This document shows positions 33,808-42,191 of a stretch of 64,000 bases of DNA, piece by piece. A program made the position numbers and the translations under genes. The notes under the pieces were generated by a model. The model saw only the letters and a program-made list of their open reading frames with translations, was not told where the DNA came from and searched no databases. Within the stretch, counting starts at the first letter, position 1. Each line of letters starts with the position of its first letter. Source of the stretch: Firm-04 sp045642925 (GTDB taxonomy: Bacteria > Bacillota > Clostridia > Oscillospirales > Ruminococcaceae); NCBI GenBank assembly GCA_045642925.1, contig JAZUJW010000048.1:124001-188000 (forward strand), given 5' to 3'.

Positions 33808-33836
33808 ATTATACCACAAATTACACAGAATGTAAA
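33808..33836 (-). promoter_or_regulatory. Promoter of the paralogue/yifB/SEDS operon
   Basis: -35 TTTACA (33831-33836), 17-bp spacer, perfect TATAAT (33808-33813) on the minus strand. Confidence 0.82.
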
Positions 33837-33920
33837 TCCCAAATTCATAATTTTTTCAAAAATTTTGAAGCCCGAAAAAGTGACGAAATCAGCGGCGAAA
33901 CGGCGAAAGCAATAATGCCA

Positions 33921-33958
33921 AAAATGCCGCAAATCACAGCGGTGAAATGCGGCATTTT
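33921..33958 (-). terminator. Strong terminator left of the rpoB promoter
   Basis: Ten-bp stem AAAATGCCGC (33921-33930) / GCGGCATTTT (33949-33958) with an inner CAC/GTG pair. U-run in both directions, best fitted to a transcript coming from the right. Confidence 0.82.
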
Positions 33959-33990
33959 ATATGAATCGTTTTGAAATACCTGTACTTTGC

Positions 33991-34019
33991 TTGACAAAGG
34001 AAGCATTTTCATGTATAAT
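33991..34019 (+). promoter_or_regulatory. Consensus promoter of rpoB-rpoC
   Basis: Perfect TTGACA (33991-33996), 17-bp spacer, perfect TATAAT (34014-34019). Start is expected near 34026, giving a leader of about 210 bases. Confidence 0.92.
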
Positions 34020-34023
34020 AGTA

Positions 34024-34132
34024 GAATGCCTGATTAGGCACAAGTGGCATTCCCCGCAAATAGTATAGCATAGAATCCAGCGGTTGTCAAGTCCCAAATT
34101 TCCCGATTCGGCAAAAACCCTCTCAGGCATTC
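34024..34132 (+). promoter_or_regulatory. rpoB leader with two mutually exclusive pairings
   Basis: GAATGCC (34024-34030) can pair locally with GGCATTC (34046-34052). The longer GAATGCCTGA (34024-34033) can pair perfectly with TCAGGCATTC (34123-34132). The same bases cannot do both. No terminator or anti-Shine-Dalgarno partner is obvious, so the regulatory outcome is unknown. Confidence 0.45.
34062..34090 (-). promoter_or_regulatory. Minus-strand promoter inside the rpoB leader
   Basis: TTGACA (34085-34090), 17-bp spacer, TATACT (34062-34067) on the minus strand. It points at the rpoB promoter; the two predicted starts (about 34026 rightward and 34055 leftward) face each other across 30 bases. 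Confidence 0.7.
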
Positions 34133-34235
34133 AGGAAAGAAGAAGTCTTGATTTTACTGGGATTCCGTATGGTGTCTGCTTGTGCTTTCCTTTTACAGTC
34201 CATTGTTTAAACAAAAAGTCAGGAGGTTTTTGCCC

Positions 34236-37200
34236 ATGAGCTTGCAAACCAATCCGCAGCCGCATATGCTGGTCGAAGTGACAGAGAAACAAGTCGGTAA
34301 GAATACGCGGCTGAGCTTCGGCAAAATCAATGAGGTTTTGCAGATGCCGAACCTGATCGAGGTGCAGAAGAATTCCTATGAATGGTTCCGCACCGAAGGT
34401 CTGCGTGAAGTGTTCCGCGATGTTGCCGCCATTACAGACTTCAACGGCAACTTACAGCTCAGCTTCATTGATTACAAAATCGATGATACCCCGAAGTATA
34501 CCATCGCAGAGTGCAAGGAACGCGATGTCACCTATGCAGCACCGCTGCGTGTGACCGTTGCCCTCTGGAACAAAGAGACCGATGAGGTCAAGAAAAGTGA
34601 GATCTTCATGGGCGATATGCCGCTGATGACTGACAGCGGTACGTTCGTCATTAACGGCGCAGAGCGTGTTATCGTATCACAGCTCGTCCGTTCTCCGGGC
34701 GTTTATTATGCTTCTGCAAAAGATAAATCCGGTAAAGACCTGTTCTCCACCACCGTCATCCCGAACCGCGGCGCATGGCTCGAATACGAAATGGATGCCT
34801 CGGATGTCATCTATGTCCGTATTGATAAGAACCGTAAGATCCCGCTGACAACCTTCATCCGTGCATTGGGTGTCGGTACTGATGAGGAGATTTTCGAACT
34901 GTTCGGCGAAGACAGCCGCCTGAAGGCTACCATCGAACAGAAGGAAACCGCAGGCAAGGACGGCGAACGCAATACCTCCGAAGCACTTCTCGAAGTCTAT
35001 AAAAAACTGCGCCCCGGCGATCCTGCAACCATCGACGGCGCACAAACCCTCCTGAATAACCTGTTCTTCGATGCGAAACGCTATGACCTTTCGCGTTTCG
35101 GAAGATACAAGTACAATAAAAAGCTCGGCATTGCCTCCCGTCTGGCAGGTCATGTCCTCTCCCGCCCCGTCATCAATGGCATGACCGGTGAATTGATGGC
35201 TGTGGAAGGCACGAAGGTTTCCTATGATCTTGCACAGGAAATCGAACAGGCAGGTGTCCGTGAGGCATTTGTCACGGTAGAAGTCAAGCGGCTTCATACC
35301 GATGAAAAGACACATGAAACCGTTTCCGAGATGATTCAGCGTGAAGTCAAGATCCTCGGCAACGGCATGGTCGATATCAACGGCTATATTGATTTTGATG
35401 CAAGCGAATACGGCATCAACGAGAAGGTTTCCGCCGCAATTCTGGCAGAGATCCTCGAAGAAGCCAACGGCGACCGCGAACTTCTCGAAGAAGGCATCAA
35501 AAAACGTGCGGACGAGCTGGTTCCGAAGCACATCATCCGCGATGATATCTTCGCTTCCATCAGCTACTTCTGCAACCTCTGTGACGGCGCCGGCACAGCC
35601 GATGACATCGACCACCTAGGCAACCGTCGTATCCGCAGTGTCGGCGAATTGCCACAGAACCAGTTCCGTATCGGCTTCTCCCGTATGGAGCGCGTGATCC
35701 GTGAGCGCATGAGCTTGCAGGCAGCAGACATCGAGTCTGTCACACCGCAGGGACTTGTCAACATTCGTCCGATCACCGCAGCGATCAAAGAATTCTTCGG
35801 TTCTTCTCCGCTGTCCCAGTTCATGGACCAGAACAACCCGCTGGCAGAATTGACGCATAAGCGCCGTTTGTCTGCACTGGGCCCTGGTGGTTTGTCCCGT
35901 GACCGTGCAGGCTTCGAAGTGCGTGACGTTCACTACTCGCACTACGGCAGAATGTGCCCTATCGAAACGCCTGAAGGCCCGAACATCGGTCTGATTTCCT
36001 ACTTGGCATCGTTCGCAAGAATCAACACCTACGGCTTCATTGAAGCGCCTTACCGCAAGGTCAACAAGGCAACGGGCGTTGTTACGGACGAAGTCATTTA
36101 CATGACCGCGGACATGGAAGATAACTATTATGTTGCACAGGCAAACGAACCGCTGACGGAGGACGGCAAATTCGCAAGAAAGCGTGTTACTGCACGTCAC
36201 CGCGACCAGATCCTCGAATGCGACCGCGAACTCATCGACTTCATGGATGTTTCGCCGAAGATGGTTGTTTCCGTTGCAACTGCAATGATCCCGTTCCTTG
36301 AAAACGATGACGCGAACCGTGCACTGATGGGCTCTAACATGCAGCGTCAGGCAGTGCCGCTTCTGAAAACAGAGCGTCCGTTTGTCGGTACAGGTATGGA
36401 ATACAAGGCTGCCGTGGACTCCGGTGTCTGCGTGCTGGCGAAGGAAGCAGGTACGGTCGTTGCCGTATCCGCTGACGAAGTTGCCGTGAAGTACGGCGAG
36501 CGTGAGGACGAAGTCCATCGTTATCAGCTCATCAAGTTCAAGCGCTCCAACCAGGGTACCTGCGTCAACCAGAAGCCGATCGTCGAAGTCGGCGAACACG
36601 TTGAAGTCGGTCAGGTCATTGCAGACGGCCCTGCAACCTGCGACGGCGAAATCTCCCTCGGTAAGAATGCCCTCATCGGCTTCATGACCTGGGAAGGCTA
36701 CAACTACGAGGACGCTGTTCTGCTGAATGAGCGTCTGGTGCGTGAGGATGTATTCACCTCCGTGCATATTGAAGAATACGAAATCGAATGCCGCGACACC
36801 AAACTCGGACCGGAAGAAATTACCCGCGATATTCCGAACGTCGGTGACGATGCACTGAAAGACCTCGACGAGCGCGGTATCATCCGCATCGGTGCAGCGG
36901 TTCATGCAGGCGACATTCTGGTCGGTAAGGTCACGCCGAAGGGCGAAACCGAACTGACCGCTGAAGAAAGACTCCTCCGTGCGATCTTTGGTGAGAAGGC
37001 ACGCGAAGTCCGCGACAACTCCCTGAAAGTGCCGCACGGCGAAGCCGGTATCATCGTGGATGTCAAGATCTTCGACCGCACCAACTGCGATGAACTCGGC
37101 CCGGGCGTCAATATGATGGTTCGCTGCTATATCGCACAGAAGCGTAAGATTTCTGTCGGCGACAAGATGGCAGGCCGTCACGGTAACAAGGGTGTCGTTT

Positions 37201-38192
37201 CCCGTATCCTGCCGGAAGAAGATATGCCGTTCCTCGAAGACGGTACGCCGCTGGATATCTGCCTGAACCCGCTGGGCGTTCCTTCCCGTATGAACATCGG
37301 TCAGGTGCTCGAAGTGCACCTTGGTATGGCGGCAAAGGCACTCGGCTGGCACATCATGACGCCTGTCTTTGACGGCGCACACGAAGATGATATCCGTAAG
37401 TGCTATGCGATGGCACAGGAAAAGAACGATCTGGCAAATGCCGAAAAGACCGAACAGGACTTCCTCCTCAAGCCGATGCAGAAAGTCATCGACACGCAGT
37501 CCCTGACCTATGCAAACGACTGTAAGTTCACTGTTTATGACGGCAGAACCGGTGAAAAGTTCGATAACCGCGTCACAGTCGGCTATATGTACTACCTCAA
37601 GCTCCACCACCTCGTTGACGATAAGATCCACGCACGTTCGGTTGGTCCTTACTCGCTGGTTACCCAGCAGCCTTTGGGTGGTAAGGCACAGTTCGGCGGT
37701 CAGCGTTTCGGAGAAATGGAAGTTTGGGCATTGGAAGCATACGGTGCTGCATACACCTTGCAGGAAATCCTGACTGTCAAGTCTGACGATACCACAGGAC
37801 GTGTCAACACCTATGAAGCCATCGTCAAGGGACAGAATGTACCGAAGCCGGGCATTCCGGAATCCTTCAAGGTTCTCATTAAGGAATTGCAGTCCCTTGG
37901 TCTGGATGTACGTGTTCTGGACGAAAATCAGGAAGAAATCGACCTCAAGCAGAGTTTCGATGACGATATGCCGACACAGGGCTCCGATTTCAATGACGAA
38001 AACACTGCCGACCTCAATTCTTACGGCGACGACGAAATGGGCAATGCAGGCTACAATACTTCATTCTATGACGGCGAAGAAGAAATGGGCGATGAGGCAG
38101 AAGGCGAACCGGAGGAAGATGAGGAAGACGAAGGCTTCCCTGACAGCTATGAAGACGAAGAACTCGGCGCTGGTGTTGACTTCGATTTGTAA
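34236..38192 (+). CDS. rpoB: RNA polymerase beta subunit
   Basis: The 1318-residue beta subunit of the core enzyme. Visible landmarks are the rifampicin region (GSSPLSQFMDQNNPLAELTH, then KRRLSALGPGGLSRDRAG), which keeps the Asp, His and Ser usually mutated in resistance, the RMCPIETPEGPNIGLI block, the GDKMAGRHGNKG segment and the C-terminal clamp region. An acidic tail of about 70 residues (GEEEMGDEAEGEPEEDEEDE) extends past the usual end. AGGAGG site; the start is MSLQTNP. The ribosomal protein genes rplJ and rplL, usual upstream neighbours, are absent; rpoB has its own consensus promoter. Confidence 0.99.
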   Translation: MSLQTNPQPHMLVEVTEKQVGKNTRLSFGKINEVLQMPNLIEVQKNSYEWFRTEGLREVFRDVAAITDFNGNLQLSFIDYKIDDTPKYTIAECKERDVTYAAPLRVTVALWNKETDEVKKSEIFMGDMPLMTDSGTFVINGAERVIVSQLVRSPGVYYASAKDKSGKDLFSTTVIPNRGAWLEYEMDASDVIYVRIDKNRKIPLTTFIRALGVGTDEEIFELFGEDSRLKATIEQKETAGKDGERNTSEALLEVYKKLRPGDPATIDGAQTLLNNLFFDAKRYDLSRFGRYKYNKKLGIASRLAGHVLSRPVINGMTGELMAVEGTKVSYDLAQEIEQAGVREAFVTVEVKRLHTDEKTHETVSEMIQREVKILGNGMVDINGYIDFDASEYGINEKVSAAILAEILEEANGDRELLEEGIKKRADELVPKHIIRDDIFASISYFCNLCDGAGTADDIDHLGNRRIRSVGELPQNQFRIGFSRMERVIRERMSLQAADIESVTPQGLVNIRPITAAIKEFFGSSPLSQFMDQNNPLAELTHKRRLSALGPGGLSRDRAGFEVRDVHYSHYGRMCPIETPEGPNIGLISYLASFARINTYGFIEAPYRKVNKATGVVTDEVIYMTADMEDNYYVAQANEPLTEDGKFARKRVTARHRDQILECDRELIDFMDVSPKMVVSVATAMIPFLENDDANRALMGSNMQRQAVPLLKTERPFVGTGMEYKAAVDSGVCVLAKEAGTVVAVSADEVAVKYGEREDEVHRYQLIKFKRSNQGTCVNQKPIVEVGEHVEVGQVIADGPATCDGEISLGKNALIGFMTWEGYNYEDAVLLNERLVREDVFTSVHIEEYEIECRDTKLGPEEITRDIPNVGDDALKDLDERGIIRIGAAVHAGDILVGKVTPKGETELTAEERLLRAIFGEKAREVRDNSLKVPHGEAGIIVDVKIFDRTNCDELGPGVNMMVRCYIAQKRKISVGDKMAGRHGNKGVVSRILPEEDMPFLEDGTPLDICLNPLGVPSRMNIGQVLEVHLGMAAKALGWHIMTPVFDGAHEDDIRKCYAMAQEKNDLANAEKTEQDFLLKPMQKVIDTQSLTYANDCKFTVYDGRTGEKFDNRVTVGYMYYLKLHHLVDDKIHARSVGPYSLVTQQPLGGKAQFGGQRFGEMEVWALEAYGAAYTLQEILTVKSDDTTGRVNTYEAIVKGQNVPKPGIPESFKVLIKELQSLGLDVRVLDENQEEIDLKQSFDDDMPTQGSDFNDENTADLNSYGDDEMGNAGYNTSFYDGEEEMGDEAEGEPEEDEEDEGFPDSYEDEELGAGVDFDL

Positions 38193-38264
38193 TGAAACCA
38201 TTTCTTGAATGAAAAAGTCCATGCAGTGCCGCACGGCGGCGCGGTATGGCGTGAAGAACACAAT

Positions 38265-38290
38265 CGGGATGCGGCAATCCCCGCATCCCG
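38265..38290 (+). other. Hairpin in the rpoB-rpoC spacer
   Basis: Perfect 10-bp GC-rich stem CGGGATGCGG / CCGCATCCCG with loop CAATCC, about 15 bases before the rpoC ribosome site. No T-run follows, so a processing or translation-modulating structure is more likely than a terminator. Confidence 0.6.
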
Positions 38291-38317
38291 CCGTATAGAC
38301 GATTAGGAGGGAACGCT

Positions 38318-41300
38318 TTGGAATTTACCACCTTTGATTCCATTAAAATCGGTTTGGCATCCCCGGAACAGATTCGCGGCTGGAGCTACGGTATGGTGGA
38401 ACGCCCTGAAACCATCAACTATCGTACACAGAAGCCTGAAAAAGGCGGCTTGTTCTGCGAACGTATTTTCGGACCGACAAAGGACTGGGAGTGCTATTGC
38501 GGAAAATTCAAGAAGATTCGCTTCAAGGGCAAGGTCTGTGACCGCTGCGGCGTTGAAGTCACCCGCGCAAAGGTTCGCCGTGAGCGTATGGGTCATATCG
38601 AACTCGCTGCCCCTGTTTCCCATATCTGGTACTTCAAGGGTACACCGTCCCGTATCGGACAGGTTCTGGAAATTTCCCAGAAAAGACTCGAAGAAGTCCT
38701 CTATTTTACAAAGTATATTGTTACCGACCCCGGCAAGCCCGACCCCGTTCACTACGGTCAGTTTGAAACAGGCTTGCTGAAACAGCAGCTTCTGACGGAA
38801 AAGGAATACTTTGATGCCATCGAAAAGTACGGCGCAGAGTCCTTTACCGCAAAAATGGGCGCAGAGGCGATCCTCGACCTCTTGCAGGAATACAGCCCCG
38901 ACCGCTACGATGCTTTCCGTGATTTCCTCATCGAGGAGGGGCGTCTGACGCTGAACGAACAGCAGCGTGAGGCTTGCCGTCACTGTGAACTGGAACATCA
39001 CTGCAAGGATTGCTCGTTCTGTGCCGATGTTGCAATGGACTGGAAGAACAACCTCGATATGGTTTCCTTCAAACTGAAAGAGGAACTCGACCAGCTCAAC
39101 CAGAAGAACAATACCCGTACCGCTTCGCAGAAGTCGCAGAAGCGCATCAAACTGCTGAAGCGTCTGGAAATTATTGAGGCATTCCGTCTTTCGGGCAACC
39201 GTCCTGAATGGATGGTCATGACCGTCATTCCTGTCATTCCGCCTGACATCCGCCCGATGGTCATGCTGGACGGCGGCAGATATGCGACCTCCGACCTGAA
39301 TGACCTCTATCGCCGTGTCATCAACAGAAACAACCGTCTGCGCAGAATGCTCCAGCTCGATGCGCCTGATATCATCGTCCGCAACGAGAAGCGTATGCTT
39401 CAGGAAGCAGTCGCTGCCCTCATCGACAACCGCAGACACGCCAGACCTGTCACAGGCCCGAATAACAGAGCACTGAAATCCCTTTCCGATATGCTGAAAG
39501 GTAAGCAGGGACGTTTCCGTCAGAACCTGCTGGGTAAGCGTGTTGACTACTCCGGCCGTTCCGTTATCGTTGTCGGCCCTGAACTGAAAATGTATCAGTG
39601 CGGCTTGCCGAAGGAAATGGCACTCGAACTGTTCAAGCCGTTCGTTTTGAAGCGTCTGGTCGATACCGGAAAGATTCAGAACATCAAGAGCGCAAGAAAG
39701 ATGGTTGACCGTGCAAATGACGATGTGTGGGATGCACTCGAAAATGTCATTCACGACCACCCTGTTATGCTGAACCGTGCACCTACGCTGCACCGTCTGG
39801 GTATTCAGGCATTCGAACCGATTCTGGTCGAAGGCCGTGCCATTAAGCTGCACCCGCTGGTATGTACCGCATTCAATGCGGACTTCGACGGCGACCAGAT
39901 GGCAGTTCACCTCCCGCTTTCCGCAGAAGCACAGACCGAAGCACGTTTCCTGATGCTGGCTGCCAACAACCTGTTGAAGCCGTCTGACGGTAATCCTGTT
40001 GCCGTCCCGACACAGGATATGATTCTGGGTTCGTACTATCTGACGATGGTCAAGGACGGCGAACCCGGCGAAGGCAAGGTCTTCCGCGATGTGGATGAGG
40101 CAATGATGGCTTATCACGAGCATTATATCACCCTCCACTCCAAGATCAAGGTGCGCATCACCAAGGAACAGGGCGACCGCAAGATTTCCAAGATCATCGA
40201 CTGCACCGTCGGCAGACTGATCTTCAATGAGATCATTCCGCAGGATCTGGGCTTTGTAGATCGTACCAAGAGCGAGCATCAGTTCGATCTGGAAATCACC
40301 AAACTCGTCAAGAAGGGCGTTCTTTCCGATATCATCGAGCGCTGCATCCGTATTCACGGCACAACCACCACTTCGGAAGTGCTGGATAAGATCAAGGCAC
40401 TCGGCTATAAGTATTCCACCATTTCGGGTATTACCGTTGCAGTTATCGACGCTGAGATCCCGCCGCAGAAGAAGGATATTCTGGCAAGGGCAGATGCAGA
40501 AGTCGAAAAACTCGATATGCAGTATAAATTCGGTTATATTTCCGGTCAGGTCAAGTCCCAGAAGGTCATCGAAATCTGGAACGAAGCGACCAACCAGGTC
40601 ACCGAAGCCCTGAAAGCGAACCTCGACCCGTTCAACCCCATCAACATGATGTCCGATTCCGGTGCCCGTGGTTCTATCAACCAGATTCGTCAGCTTGCAG
40701 GTATGCGTGGTCTGATTGCAAACACCTCCGGTACGACCATCGAAATCCCTGTTCGTGCAAATTACCGTGAAGGTCTGAACATTTCCGAATACTTCATTTC
40801 TTCCCGAGGCGCTCGTAAAGGTTTGGCAGATACCGCACTTCGTACCGCGGACTCTGGTTACCTGACTCGTCGTCTGGTCGATGTTTCGCAGGATGTTATC
40901 ATTCGTGAGATCGACTGCGGCGCAACAGAGGGTATTGACGTTTACCGCATCGTCAGCAAGAAGGGTAAGAGCACACAGGAGATCGAACCGCTGGAAGAAC
41001 GTCTGATCGGTCGTTATCTGGTGGAAGACCTCCGCGACGAAAAGAACGAACTGTTCATCCCGAAGACACGCGCCATGACCAAGGCAGATGCACAGAAAAT
41101 CGTCGAAGCAGGCATCGAACACGTTACGATTCGTTCGGTACTGCGCTGCAAAGCAAAGCACGGCGTTTGTGCTAAGTGCTACGGCATCAACCTGGCAAAC
41201 AATAACCTTGTCGCAGTCGGTGAAGCTGTTGGTATCATCGCTGCACAGTCCATCGGTGAACCTGGTACCCAGCTGACAATGCGTACCTTCCATACGGGCG

Positions 41301-42112
41301 GTATCGCAAACGCAGAAGATATCACACAAGGTTTGCCGCGTGTCGAAGAATTGTTCGAATCCCGCCGTCCGAAGTCTGCGGCAATTCTGGCGCGTACGCC
41401 CGGTATTGTCCGTATTCACGAAGAAAACGGCAACAAGGTCGTTGTGATTCATGACCCCGAAACCGGTACGGATTCCATGCCGTACAATATTCCATACAAC
41501 TACTATTTGCAGGTAGTGGACGGCGACAAAGTCGAACGTGGTGCAAAACTCACGGGCGGCTCCATCTATCCGCCTGACTTGCTTGCCATCCTTGACGTAC
41601 AGGCTGTCCAGAACTACATCATTGATGAAATTCAGGCAGCATACCGTCAGCAAGGTGTAGGCATCAACGATAAGCACATCGAAGTTATCGTGCGTCAAAT
41701 GCTGCGTAAGGTGCAGGTCGTGGAGGCTGGCAGCAGCTATCTCCTGCCCGAAACGCTCGTTGACCGCCGCGAAATCGACAACATCAACGAAGAATTGCAG
41801 GCACGCATTGATGCGGGCGAAACGAATCTGGAACTGGTCACCTATGCACCTGTGCTGCAAGGTATCACCAAGGCTTCTTCCACTTCGGAGAGCTTCCTGT
41901 CTGCTGCATCCTTCCAGGAAACCACCAAAGCGCTGACCGATGCCGCTATCCGCGGAAAGAGCGACTACTTGCTCGGTCTGAAGGAAAATGTTATCATCGG
42001 TAAGCTGATTCCTGCCGGCACTGGTATGGCAACCTACAATAACATTGAGGTTGTTCGTGCAGAGGGCTTTTCTGCTGAACATTCAGTACAGCCGCTTCCG
42101 CAGGGATATTGA
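38318..42112 (+). CDS. rpoC: RNA polymerase beta' subunit
   Basis: A 1264-residue beta' subunit. The N-terminal zinc site is CYCGKFKKIRFKGKVCDRC (59-77), the catalytic metal site is NADFDGDQMAVH, and the second zinc site has CKAKHGVCAKCYG. Residues about 190-265 are an insertion relative to Bacillus RpoC and contain a second Cys cluster C220, C223, C229, C232, C235. The start is TTG, nine bases after AGGAGG; no ATG is near. It follows rpoB by 125 bases in the same operon, and a hairpin at 42125-42160 ends it. Confidence 0.99.
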   Translation: MEFTTFDSIKIGLASPEQIRGWSYGMVERPETINYRTQKPEKGGLFCERIFGPTKDWECYCGKFKKIRFKGKVCDRCGVEVTRAKVRRERMGHIELAAPVSHIWYFKGTPSRIGQVLEISQKRLEEVLYFTKYIVTDPGKPDPVHYGQFETGLLKQQLLTEKEYFDAIEKYGAESFTAKMGAEAILDLLQEYSPDRYDAFRDFLIEEGRLTLNEQQREACRHCELEHHCKDCSFCADVAMDWKNNLDMVSFKLKEELDQLNQKNNTRTASQKSQKRIKLLKRLEIIEAFRLSGNRPEWMVMTVIPVIPPDIRPMVMLDGGRYATSDLNDLYRRVINRNNRLRRMLQLDAPDIIVRNEKRMLQEAVAALIDNRRHARPVTGPNNRALKSLSDMLKGKQGRFRQNLLGKRVDYSGRSVIVVGPELKMYQCGLPKEMALELFKPFVLKRLVDTGKIQNIKSARKMVDRANDDVWDALENVIHDHPVMLNRAPTLHRLGIQAFEPILVEGRAIKLHPLVCTAFNADFDGDQMAVHLPLSAEAQTEARFLMLAANNLLKPSDGNPVAVPTQDMILGSYYLTMVKDGEPGEGKVFRDVDEAMMAYHEHYITLHSKIKVRITKEQGDRKISKIIDCTVGRLIFNEIIPQDLGFVDRTKSEHQFDLEITKLVKKGVLSDIIERCIRIHGTTTTSEVLDKIKALGYKYSTISGITVAVIDAEIPPQKKDILARADAEVEKLDMQYKFGYISGQVKSQKVIEIWNEATNQVTEALKANLDPFNPINMMSDSGARGSINQIRQLAGMRGLIANTSGTTIEIPVRANYREGLNISEYFISSRGARKGLADTALRTADSGYLTRRLVDVSQDVIIREIDCGATEGIDVYRIVSKKGKSTQEIEPLEERLIGRYLVEDLRDEKNELFIPKTRAMTKADAQKIVEAGIEHVTIRSVLRCKAKHGVCAKCYGINLANNNLVAVGEAVGIIAAQSIGEPGTQLTMRTFHTGGIANAEDITQGLPRVEELFESRRPKSAAILARTPGIVRIHEENGNKVVVIHDPETGTDSMPYNIPYNYYLQVVDGDKVERGAKLTGGSIYPPDLLAILDVQAVQNYIIDEIQAAYRQQGVGINDKHIEVIVRQMLRKVQVVEAGSSYLLPETLVDRREIDNINEELQARIDAGETNLELVTYAPVLQGITKASSTSESFLSAASFQETTKALTDAAIRGKSDYLLGLKENVIIGKLIPAGTGMATYNNIEVVRAEGFSAEHSVQPLPQGY

Positions 42113-42124
42113 TTGATACAAAAA

Positions 42125-42160
42125 GAAGAGGGGAAGTTTCGAAAGAGATTTCCCCTTTTC
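42125..42160 (+). terminator. Terminator of rpoBC
   Basis: Stem AGGGGAA / TTCCCCT with a 14-base loop and a TTTTC tail, 12 bases after the rpoC stop. Rather weak, so read-through into the LRR gene is possible. Confidence 0.7.
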
Positions 42161-42191
42161 TGCTATCTGCAAAAGAAAGGATGTGCAAGCC

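Larger units (their letters stand above)
33918..34055 (-). ncRNA. Candidate small RNA facing rpoB
   Basis: A perfect minus-strand promoter (34062-34090) and a strong terminator hairpin (33921-33958, five U on the minus strand) bracket about 138 bases with no reading frame of note. The RNA would begin with a GAATGCC/GGCATTC hairpin, cross the rpoB promoter and end in the hairpin AAAATGCCGC/GCGGCATTTT. No plus-strand unit exists upstream that would need this terminator, which supports a leftward transcript. It does not look like 6S, SRP or tmRNA to me. Inference until expression is shown. Confidence 0.5.

Noticed and set aside
33918..34055. 6S RNA or SRP RNA as identity of the candidate small RNA
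   Set aside because: No long rod-like pairing with a central bubble, and no GGAA-tetraloop SRP motif, could be found in the 138 bases.
38303..42082. A 1259-codon open frame antisense to rpoC, and similar long frames antisense to alaS, rpoB and the YfhO-like gene
   Set aside because: They mirror the real genes exactly in extent, have Cys/His/Phe-rich nonsense composition and no ribosome sites. They arise from the codon bias of the true genes.
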